A stretch of 9,298 bases of DNA from Halopseudomonas salina (GTDB taxonomy: Bacteria > Pseudomonadota > Gammaproteobacteria > Pseudomonadales > Pseudomonadaceae): contig NZ_VTTI01000006.1 of assembly GCF_008641105.1 (NCBI RefSeq), positions 42,831 through 52,128 of the forward strand, read 5' to 3'. Below the pieces are notes generated by a model. That model was not told the origin of the DNA. It saw nothing but the letters and a program-made list of their open reading frames with translations, and searched no databases. This document shows, in pieces, positions 1 to 5,572 of this stretch. Each line of letters opens with the position of its first letter. Position 1 is the stretch's first letter. The position numbers and the translations under genes are program-made.

Positions 1-8
1 TCTGGGCC
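1..8 (+). repeat. REP type A, 3' end only (cut by window edge)
   Basis: CTGGGCC at 2-8 is the 3' stem arm of a type A REP, and it is followed by the same spacer (CGGAGTTT) that follows the other A copies. The head, 5' arm and loop lie outside the window. This shows that the array extends further left. Confidence 0.7.
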
Positions 9-31
9 AACGGAGTTTTGATTGGCTCTTT

Positions 32-56
32 TGTCGAGGTGGAACTCGACATTCCC
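32..56 (-). repeat. REP type B, copy 1
   Basis: On the plus strand TGTCGAG (32-38), loop GTGGAA (39-44) and CTCGACA (45-51) form a perfect 7-bp stem. Read on the minus strand it is head GGGAA (complement of 52-56), then a stem enclosing AGTTCCACCT. It pairs head to head with the A copy at 63-87, with 16 nt between the stems. Confidence 0.85.
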
Positions 57-62
57 GGGCCT

Positions 63-87
63 GGGAGGGCCTAGTTCCACCTGGGCC
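63..87 (+). repeat. REP type A, copy 1
   Basis: Head GGGAG (63-67), 5' arm GGCCTAG (68-74), loop TTCCAC (75-80), 3' arm CTGGGCC (81-87). Six Watson-Crick pairs plus one G-T (G-U in RNA) pair at 72/83 keep the stem closed. Confidence 0.85.
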
Positions 88-110
88 AGCGGAGTTTGGG
101 CTGACCCCTT

Positions 111-135
111 TGTCGAGGTGGAACTCGACATTCCC
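111..135 (-). repeat. REP type B, copy 2
   Basis: Identical to copy 1 over hairpin and head: TGTCGAG (111-117), loop GTGGAA (118-123), CTCGACA (124-130), then TTCCC (131-135), which reads GGGAA on the minus strand. It lies 79 bp after copy 1. Confidence 0.85.
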
Positions 136-140
136 GGGCT

Positions 141-165
141 GGGAGGGCCTAGTTCCATCTCGGCC
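141..165 (+). repeat. REP type A, copy 2 (degenerate), left border of the rayt module
   Basis: Head GGGAG (141-145), arm GGCCTAG (146-152), loop TTCCAT (153-158), arm CTCGGCC (159-165). One stem pair (150/161, T-C) is broken and the loop differs by one base from the consensus TTCCAC. This is the last REP before the rayt gene, and repeat similarity stops a few bases downstream, near 171. Confidence 0.75.
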
Positions 166-259
166 AGCGGCCAGCGAAGCTGGGCAATCCTTGAAACTGC
201 GACTTAGCTCTCAGCCCATCAATACAGCGCTTGCTAACATGCACTCATGTAATAAAACG

Positions 260-275
260 TGAACATGGATGTTCA
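260..275 (+). promoter_or_regulatory. Palindrome at the rayt start codons
   Basis: TGAACATGGATGTTCA is a near-uninterrupted palindrome: 7-bp arms around GG, or as RNA a 6-bp stem with loop UGGA. It spans the upstream ATG (269) and ends 2 bp before the downstream ATG (278). The only plausible Shine-Dalgarno for ATG 278, GGA at 267-269, lies in the loop. It could be an operator or an RNA hairpin that limits translation of the transposase. This is inference from position; the palindrome itself is seen directly. Confidence 0.4.
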
Positions 276-874
276 GCATGACAGCAAACGACCACAGGGG
301 CTGGTACAGGGCTCGTAAAGTGCCGCACTTCGATGCGCCGCACACTCTCCAGTTCATCACTTTTCGTTTGGCTGATGCCCTTCCGCAGCCTGTTTTGCGT
401 GATTTGAGCAGACAGATCCAGAAGTTACCCTCGGAACAACAGTCCAGAAAACAGCGTGAAGCCATTGAGCGCTGGCTCGACCAGGGGCTCGGTTGCTGTG
501 CTTTGCGGGAGCCGGCACTGGCTGAAATCATGTGCCAGACCCTGCGCTTTTACCATGGCCGCCGGTATCAGCTGATTGCCTGGTGCGTCATGCCCAATCA
601 CGTGCATGCCTTGATAGAGCCGACTTTTTCTTTGCCACGGATTGTGCAGGGTTGGAAATCATACAGCGCACGATGGGCGGTATTGAATGGCGAGGCCCTG
701 GCGTTACCTTTGCCTATGGGGCGCTTCTGGATGCGCGGGTATTGGGACAGATATATTCGTGATCAGCGCCATCTGGACGCTGCCATATATTACGTCCATC
801 AGAATCCTGTCAAAGCAGGGCTATGCGCCACGGCTGAAGACTGGAGGTGGTCAAGTGCCTGGGGAGGGGGGTAA
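269..874 (+). CDS. REP-associated tyrosine transposase (RAYT, Y1/HUH family)
   Basis: This is a single-domain nuclease related to the IS200/IS605 TnpA proteins. The family nicks single-stranded REP DNA through a covalent phosphotyrosine link. Numbered from ATG 269 (201 aa), the N-terminal block PHFDAPHTLQFITFRLAD is typical of one RAYT group. The metal-binding HUH motif is H111-V-H113 within CVMPNHVHAL. The catalytic helix carries AIYYVHQNPVKAGL, in which Y175 aligns with Tyr115 of the E. coli RAYT YafM (four residues before Asn-Pro). The protein ends soon after the usual W-x-W-S-S segment, so it looks complete. ATG 278 is a likely alternative start (198 aa), because GGA at 267-269 is 8 nt upstream of it and ATG 269 has no clear ribosome site. 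REP hairpins on both sides, the nearer one 7 bp after the stop codon, are the expected substrates. No frameshift is seen, so it may be active. It converges on aceF. Confidence 0.92.
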   Translation: MFSMTANDHRGWYRARKVPHFDAPHTLQFITFRLADALPQPVLRDLSRQIQKLPSEQQSRKQREAIERWLDQGLGCCALREPALAEIMCQTLRFYHGRRYQLIAWCVMPNHVHALIEPTFSLPRIVQGWKSYSARWAVLNGEALALPLPMGRFWMRGYWDRYIRDQRHLDAAIYYVHQNPVKAGLCATAEDWRWSSAWGGG

Positions 875-881
875 TTTCTCT

Positions 882-906
882 GGGATGGCCCAGTTCTACC
901 TGGGCC
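882..906 (+). repeat. REP type A, copy 3, right border of the rayt module
   Basis: Head GGGAT (882-886), arm GGCCCAG (887-893), loop TTCTAC (894-899), arm CTGGGCC (900-906). The stem is perfect, but head and loop each differ by one base from consensus. It starts 7 bp after the rayt stop codon and, unlike the other complete A copies, has no type B partner upstream. Confidence 0.83.
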
Positions 907-929
907 GGCGGAGTTTTGGTTGGCTCTTT

Positions 930-954
930 TGTCGAGGTGGAACTCGACACTCCC
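930..954 (-). repeat. REP type B, copy 3
   Basis: TGTCGAG (930-936), loop GTGGAA (937-942), CTCGACA (943-949), then CTCCC (950-954), so the minus-strand head is GGGAG, matching the head of the A type exactly. It pairs head to head with the A copy at 960-984 with 15 nt between stems. CTCCC and GGGAG can also pair with each other. Confidence 0.85.
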
Positions 955-959
955 GGGCT

Positions 960-984
960 GGGAGGGCCCAGTTCCACCTGGGCC
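960..984 (+). repeat. REP type A, copy 4, just past the aceF stop
   Basis: Consensus copy: head GGGAG (960-964) and hairpin GGCCCAGTTCCACCTGGGCC (965-984), with a perfect 7-bp stem. It lies 9 bp beyond the aceF stop codon, so it is transcribed as the first structure in the 3' untranslated region of the aceEF mRNA. REP hairpins at such places can block 3' exonucleases in other bacteria; here that role is inference. No T-run follows on either strand, so it is not a standard intrinsic terminator. Confidence 0.85.
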
Positions 985-993
985 GTGATCGCC

Positions 994-2667
994 TTAAAGC
1001 AACATCGACCGAATATCCCCCAGCAGTTCACCCAGTCGTTTGGTAAATTGCGCTGCGGCGGCACCGTTGATCGCGCGGTGATCGTAGGACAGCGATAGCG
1101 GCAGCATCAGCTTCGGCTGAAACGCCTCTCCATCCCAGACAGGTTGCATGGTGGCTTTGGATATTCCGAGAATAGCCACCTCCGGTGCATTGACGATGGG
1201 TGTGAAATAGGTGCCGCCGATATGTCCCAGGCTGGAGATGGTGAAGCAGGCACCCTGCATTGCATCAGCACTGATCTTCTTGGTGCGCGCCTTCTCCGCC
1301 AACTCAGCCGCTTCCCCTGCCAGTTGCAGCAGGCTCTTTTTATCCACATCGCGTATTACCGGCACCATCAGGCCGTCGGGTGTATCGACTGCAAAGCCGA
1401 TATGCACGTATTTCTTGTAGATCAGTTGCTTGCCATTGGGCGCCAGGGACGCGTTGAAGTTCTCCATCTCGCGCAGCAGATGCGCACAGGCCTTGAGCAG
1501 GAAGGGCAGGACGGTCAGTTTCACGCCAGCCTTTTCCGCTACCGTTTTCTGCGCCTTGCGGAAGCTCTCCAGTTCGCTGATGTCAGCCAGGTCGAACTGG
1601 GTCACATGCGGCACGTTCAGCCAGCTGCGGTGAATGTTGGTCGCTCCGGCCTGTTGCAGGCGGGTCATGTCCTTCGTTTCTGTCTCGCCAAAGCGGCTGA
1701 AATCTATCTGGGGTACAGGTGGTATGCCTGCTCCGCCCCCGGCCGCTGATTGTTTTTCCTGCTTGGCCAGGCCCTTCACATATTTTTGAACGTCCTCCTT
1801 GAGGATGCGATCACGGGGTCCGCTGGGTTTTACCTTGGCCAGTTCAATGCCGAACTCGCGGGCCAGCAGGCGCACTGCCGGGCCGGCATGTACCTTGGCG
1901 CCATCACGGCTTGGGCCGCCGACCGGAGGCGGAGTGTCTTCCTCTGGCTGGTCCGGCTCAGAGGTGGTTTTCTTTTCTCCTGCCTTGGGAGCCGATGCCT
2001 GCGCGTCGGATTTTGCGGGCTTGGATTCAGACTTGGCCCCACCGCCCTCGGTGCGCATATGCAGGATCAGGTCACCCGTGCCCGCCTGATCACCTTTCTT
2101 GATCTCAACGGATTCCACTGTGCCAGCAAAGGGCGCCGGGATCTCCATGCTTGCCTTGTCGGACTCGAGCACGATCAGCGACTGGTCAGCCTCGACCTTG
2201 TCGCCCTTGGCGACCAGTATCTCGATCACTTCGGCTTTGCTGTCCGAGCCCAGATCCGGAATCTTGACCTCTTTTACTTCGCCGCTGTCACCACTATCGC
2301 CAACGTCGCCTGATTCCGACTTGGCCTCCGACGCTGCGGGCTTTGCAGGCTCATCGTCCTGCGACTTGTCGTCTTTGGGCTTGCTGTCGGACTCTTCGGA
2401 TTCAGCTTCCTTCTCGGGCTCGCTCTCGCCGCCGTCCGCCACTTCCAGTTCGATCAGGTCGTCACCTTCTTTTAGGCTGTCGCCCATGCTGACCTTGACC
2501 GATTTGATCGTGCCTGCCTTGGGGCAGGGGATTTCCATGCTGGCCTTGTCCGATTCGAGAACGACCAGGCTCTGCTCGGCCTCGACCTTGTCGCCGGCCT
2601 TGACCAGTATTTCAATGACTTCGCCTTCACCGTCGCCGATGCCGGGTACCTTGATTACTTCACTCAT
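994..2667 (-). CDS. aceF: Pyruvate dehydrogenase E2, dihydrolipoamide acetyltransferase
   Basis: This is the E2 core of the cytoplasmic pyruvate dehydrogenase complex. It takes the acetyl group from E1 on a lipoyl arm and passes it to CoA. The 557 residues read in order: lipoyl domain 1 (about 1-77, lipoyl-lysine K41 in ESDKASMEIP), linker, lipoyl domain 2 (about 132-207, K171 in the same motif), linker, peripheral E1/E3-binding domain (about 258-293), linker, catalytic domain (about 325-557). Catalytic residues are H530 in SYDHRAING, with N534 and S478. These match Ser558/His610/Asn614 of Azotobacter vinelandii E2 in spacing. Two lipoyl domains fit Pseudomonas rather than the three of E. coli. 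Linker 1 (about 80-130) is unusually rich in Glu, Asp and Ser. The start is supported by GAGGAGA (complement of 2674-2680), which overlaps the aceE stop codon. The gap to aceE is 11 bp, so they are co-transcribed and probably translationally linked. Confidence 0.97.
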   Translation of the reverse strand: MSEVIKVPGIGDGEGEVIEILVKAGDKVEAEQSLVVLESDKASMEIPCPKAGTIKSVKVSMGDSLKEGDDLIELEVADGGESEPEKEAESEESDSKPKDDKSQDDEPAKPAASEAKSESGDVGDSGDSGEVKEVKIPDLGSDSKAEVIEILVAKGDKVEADQSLIVLESDKASMEIPAPFAGTVESVEIKKGDQAGTGDLILHMRTEGGGAKSESKPAKSDAQASAPKAGEKKTTSEPDQPEEDTPPPVGGPSRDGAKVHAGPAVRLLAREFGIELAKVKPSGPRDRILKEDVQKYVKGLAKQEKQSAAGGGAGIPPVPQIDFSRFGETETKDMTRLQQAGATNIHRSWLNVPHVTQFDLADISELESFRKAQKTVAEKAGVKLTVLPFLLKACAHLLREMENFNASLAPNGKQLIYKKYVHIGFAVDTPDGLMVPVIRDVDKKSLLQLAGEAAELAEKARTKKISADAMQGACFTISSLGHIGGTYFTPIVNAPEVAILGISKATMQPVWDGEAFQPKLMLPLSLSYDHRAINGAAAAQFTKRLGELLGDIRSMLL

Positions 2668-2678
2668 TGCCTGTCTCC

Positions 2679-5336
2679 TCAGCAGTCCAGCGGGTTGGTC
2701 TTGCCGGGATCGATACCGAAGGTTTTCAGCGCATCGCTGAGCACCTTGGGTTCCAGGTCACCGGATTCCACCAGCGCGACCAGCGCGCTGTAGGCCACCC
2801 AGTTACGGTCTACCTCGAAGAAATGCCGTAGCTTGCGACGGCTGTCGCTTCGTCCAAAGCCATCTGTGCCCAACACCTTGTAGGTACCCGGGACCCACTG
2901 GCGGATCTGATCAGCGAAGAGTTTCATGTAGTCGGTAGAGGCAATCACCGGCCCCTTGCGCTTGGCCAGATTGCGCTCGACAAAACTGACCTTGGCGGTC
3001 TTGGTCGGGTGCAGCCGGTTCCAGCGTTCCACATCCAGGCCGTCGCGGCGCAACTCGTTGAAGCTGGTGACGCTCCAGATATCCGCCGTCACCTTGAACT
3101 GCTCCCGGAGAATATTTGCGGCTTCGATCACCTCACGCAGGATGGTACCGCTGCCCATCAGTTGCACATGCAGCTTGGCCGGTTTCTTCTCCTCCTGCAG
3201 CAGGTACATGCCGCGCATGATGCCTTCCTCGACATCCTTGCTCTTGGGCATCGGCGGTTGTTCGTAGGCCTCGTTCATCACGGTCAGATAGAAGTAGACG
3301 TTTTCCTGTTCCTCCATCATCCGCCGTGCACCCTCACGGATGATCACCGCGAGCTCGTAACCATAGGTGGGATCGTAGCTGCGGCAATTGGGGATGGTCG
3401 ATGCCAGAATGTGGCTGTGGCCGTCCTCGTGTTGCAGGCCTTCGCCGTTGAGCGTGGTGCGCCCGGCGGTGCCGCCAATCAGGAAGCCCTTGGCGCGGCT
3501 GTCTCCGGCGGCCCAGGCCAGATCGCCAATACGCTGGAATCCGAACATCGAATAAAAGATATAAAACGGCAGCATCGGCTGGTTATAGGTGCTGTACGCA
3601 GTGGCCGCAGCAATCCAGCTGGACATCGCGCCGGCCTCGTTGATGCCCTCCTCGAGGATCTGCCCCTTCTTGTCCTCTCGGTAGAACATCACCTGATTCT
3701 TGTCCACAGGCTCGTAGAGCTGACCGACCGAAGAGTAGATACCCAATTGGCGGAACATGCCTTCCATACCAAAGGTGCGCGCCTCATCTGGCACGATTGG
3801 CACAATACGCGAACCCAGTTCCTTGTCCTTGACCAACTGCGAGAGGATGCGCACGAAGGCCATGGTCGTGGAAATCTCCCGATCGCCGCTGCCATCCAGA
3901 ATCGCTTTCAACGTGTCCAGTGGCGGTACCGGTACCTTGAAGCTTTCAACGCGGCGCTTGGGCATATAGCCGCCAAGTTTTTCGCGGCGCGAGTGCAGGT
4001 ATTTGTATTCGGCGCTGCCTTCCTCGGGCTTGTAGAAGGGCAGCTTTTCCAGGTCCTTGTCGTTGACCGGAATATCAAAGCGGTCGCGGAACAACTTCAG
4101 GCTGTCGATATCGACCTTCTTGGTGTTGTGGGCGGTATTCTGCCCCTGACCAGCACCGGTGCCATAGCCTTTGATGGTCTTGGCCAGGATCACTGTCGGC
4201 TGACCTGTGTGGTTGACCGCGTCATGGTAGGCGGCATACACCTTGTAAGGATCGTGGCCACCGCGGTTAAGCTTCCAGATTTCCTCGTCGGACAGGTCCT
4301 TGACCATCTCCTTTAGCTCGGGCCGGGTACCGAAGAAATGCTCGCGAACGTAAGCACCGTCGTTTGCCTTGTAGTTCTGGTAGTCGCCGTCCACCGCCTC
4401 TTCCATGCGTTGCTGCAACAGGCCATCGTGGTCGCGGGCGAGCAGGGGATCCCACATGCGGCCCCAGATGACCTTGATCACGTTCCAGTCGGCGCCGCGG
4501 AAGCTGCCCTCCAGCTCCTGGATAATCTTGCCGTTGCCACGTACCGGTCCATCCAGGCGCTGCAGATTGCAGTTGATGACGAAAATCAGGTTGTCGAGCT
4601 TTTCACGGCCGGCCAGGGAGATGGCGCCCAGCGACTCGGGCTCGTCTGTTTCGCCGTCGCCGACAAAACACCAGACCTTCTGTTTGCCGGGCTCGATAAA
4701 GCCCCGGTGCTCCAGGTATTTCATGAAGCGCGCCTGGTAGATGGCCTGGATCGGGCCCAGGCCCATGGATACGGTCGGGAACTGCCAGAAATCGGGCATC
4801 AGCCAAGGGTGAGGATAAGAGGAGAGGCCCTTGCCATCGGTTTCCTGGCGAAAGTTGTTGAGCTGCTCTTCGCTAATGCGGCCTTCGAGGTAGGCCCGGG
4901 CATAAATGCCGGGGGAGGCGTGACCCTGAAAGAACACCAGGTCGCCACCATGTTCCTCGGTGGGGGCCTTGAAAAAGTAATTGAAACCGATGTCATACAG
5001 GGTGGCACTGGAAGCAAAGGTGGAAATATGACCGCCCAGATCGGGATCCTGCTGGTTTGTGCGCATGACCATGGCCAACGCGTTCCAGCGGACCATCGAC
5101 CGAATTCGCCGCTCCATGAACAGGTCACCGGGCATCGGCGATTCGTGGGTCAGCGGGATGGTATTGCGGTAGGGGGTGGTGATTGCATAGGGCAGCGGTG
5201 TGCCACTGCGGCTGGCCAGTTCCCCCAGGCGGGTTATCAGGTAATGCGCCCGATCCTCGCCTTCGTTGTCCAGCACGGATTCCAGAGAGTCGAGCCATTC
5301 CTGGGTTTCAAGGGGATCGATATCGTCTTGCTTCAT
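2679..5336 (-). CDS. aceE: Pyruvate dehydrogenase E1 component, homodimeric type
   Basis: This is the thiamine diphosphate enzyme that decarboxylates pyruvate and acetylates the lipoyl groups of AceF, committing carbon to acetyl-CoA. The 885 residues match the usual length of the single-chain gammaproteobacterial E1 (about 882-887). Visible landmarks are GGHISTF with H103, QGHASPG with H139, the thiamine diphosphate/Mg motif from GDGETDEPE (226-234) to N255 and N257, the active-site loop NTAHNTKKVD with H403 (equivalent to His407 of E. coli), and NEAGAMSSW in the second half. The N-terminus (ETQEWLDSLESVL) matches the Pseudomonas protein, which supports this ATG. GGAG on the minus strand (complement of 5343-5346) sits 6 nt upstream of the start. 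The gene is first in an aceE-aceF operon and divergent from glnE. A GntR-type palindrome covers its best -10 box, suggesting repression relieved by a metabolite such as pyruvate (inference). Confidence 0.98.
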   Translation of the reverse strand: MKQDDIDPLETQEWLDSLESVLDNEGEDRAHYLITRLGELASRSGTPLPYAITTPYRNTIPLTHESPMPGDLFMERRIRSMVRWNALAMVMRTNQQDPDLGGHISTFASSATLYDIGFNYFFKAPTEEHGGDLVFFQGHASPGIYARAYLEGRISEEQLNNFRQETDGKGLSSYPHPWLMPDFWQFPTVSMGLGPIQAIYQARFMKYLEHRGFIEPGKQKVWCFVGDGETDEPESLGAISLAGREKLDNLIFVINCNLQRLDGPVRGNGKIIQELEGSFRGADWNVIKVIWGRMWDPLLARDHDGLLQQRMEEAVDGDYQNYKANDGAYVREHFFGTRPELKEMVKDLSDEEIWKLNRGGHDPYKVYAAYHDAVNHTGQPTVILAKTIKGYGTGAGQGQNTAHNTKKVDIDSLKLFRDRFDIPVNDKDLEKLPFYKPEEGSAEYKYLHSRREKLGGYMPKRRVESFKVPVPPLDTLKAILDGSGDREISTTMAFVRILSQLVKDKELGSRIVPIVPDEARTFGMEGMFRQLGIYSSVGQLYEPVDKNQVMFYREDKKGQILEEGINEAGAMSSWIAAATAYSTYNQPMLPFYIFYSMFGFQRIGDLAWAAGDSRAKGFLIGGTAGRTTLNGEGLQHEDGHSHILASTIPNCRSYDPTYGYELAVIIREGARRMMEEQENVYFYLTVMNEAYEQPPMPKSKDVEEGIMRGMYLLQEEKKPAKLHVQLMGSGTILREVIEAANILREQFKVTADIWSVTSFNELRRDGLDVERWNRLHPTKTAKVSFVERNLAKRKGPVIASTDYMKLFADQIRQWVPGTYKVLGTDGFGRSDSRRKLRHFFEVDRNWVAYSALVALVESGDLEPKVLSDALKTFGIDPGKTNPLDC

Positions 5337-5418
5337 TATTTGCTCCAGACCTTGTGGGCCTAATCAGTCTTGGCGGGCAAGGCGCCCGGTTTGACTGACG
5401 AGTATTGGATTCGGTGGC

Positions 5419-5433
5419 TGTAGTATAACTACA
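5419..5433. promoter_or_regulatory. Operator 1, GTAGT-N3-ACTAC palindrome (PdhR/FadR-like)
   Basis: TGTAGT-ATA-ACTACA is a perfect 6-bp inverted repeat around a 3-bp centre. The inner TAGTNNNACTA fits TNGTNNNACNA, the consensus known for the FadR subfamily of GntR regulators, which includes PdhR. It overlaps the proposed aceE -10 box (5422-5427), a position suited to repression. The regulator gene is not in the window, so naming it PdhR would be a guess based on the target gene. Confidence 0.6.
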
Positions 5434-5451
5434 TGAATTATTAAGATTCCA
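5422..5451 (-). promoter_or_regulatory. Possible sigma-70 promoter for aceEF
   Basis: On the minus strand TATACT (complement of 5422-5427) is one base from the consensus TATAAT. TGGAAT (complement of 5446-5451), 18 bp upstream, is a weak -35 box (3 of 6). Transcription would start near 5415 and give a leader of about 80 nt before the aceE ATG. The -10 box lies inside operator 1, so a bound repressor would exclude polymerase. The weak -35 keeps confidence low. Confidence 0.35.
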
Positions 5452-5470
5452 CTGATTTGCTGCGACTTTG

Positions 5471-5483
5471 GTAGTAAAACTAC
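5471..5483. promoter_or_regulatory. Operator 2, GTAGT-N3-ACTAC palindrome
   Basis: GTAGT-AAA-ACTAC has the same arms as operator 1. After one mismatched pair the symmetry resumes for three more bases (TTT at 5467-5469, AAA at 5485-5487). Its centre is 51 bp from that of operator 1, about five helical turns, so two bound dimers could lie on nearly the same DNA face. It is 89 bp before the glnE start codon and may affect both directions. I see no convincing -35/-10 pair for glnE nearby. Confidence 0.58.
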
Positions 5484-5572
5484 AAAATGACCAGCCGGTC
5501 CCGGTTGCGGGCTCTTTTCCATCCGATGCTGGCGTGGCAAGCTGCAGCATTGTCGTTTCTACAGGATAGACC

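Larger units (their letters stand above)
1..984. mobile_element. REP/BIME array containing a RAYT gene
   Basis: The region is built from two hairpin types in fixed alternation: partial A (2-8), B (32-56), A (63-87), B (111-135), A (141-165), then the rayt gene, then A (882-906), B (930-954), A (960-984). Type A reads on the plus strand and type B on the minus strand. Each B-A pair is head to head, as in bacterial interspersed mosaic elements. The B-A unit repeats with a period of 78-79 bp, and the spacers (for example 9-31, 88-110 and 907-929, each with a CGGAGTTT core) are also conserved. The spacer after the A copy at 141-165 diverges from about 171, and no B copy precedes the A copy at 882. 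The rayt module therefore occupies roughly 171-880 and is bounded by two A hairpins in the same orientation. Single-stranded transposases of the IS200/IS605 and RAYT class act on such hairpins. Whether this unit still moves cannot be told from the sequence. Confidence 0.85.

Noticed and set aside
1..165. Regular repeats resembling a CRISPR array
   Set aside because: The spacers between hairpins are themselves conserved, the units are inverted pairs rather than direct repeats, the copies are few, and no cas gene is present. A BIME array explains everything.
22..207. Short open frame across the repeats with a PGLGGPSST-type repetitive protein
   Set aside because: The frame is simply translated REP sequence. 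It has no ribosome site, and its repetitive residues follow from the hairpin bases.
1065..1078. AceF catalytic motif DHRAING with Asn where E. coli has Asp, suggesting a defective enzyme
   Set aside because: Azotobacter vinelandii E2 naturally has Asn at this position (Asn614), with Ser558 and His610. The spacing here (S478, H530, N534) is the same, so it is the normal form for this lineage.
3009..5363. Long open frames antisense to aceE (about 435 and 341 codons)
   Set aside because: They lie opposite a full-length, clearly recognisable aceE and have no family resemblance or ribosome sites. Long antisense frames are expected opposite GC-rich genes.
5391..5396. TTGACT as a -35 box for glnE
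   Set aside because: No acceptable -10 hexamer lies 16-18 bp downstream. The nearest (TATAAC at 5424) is 27 bp away.
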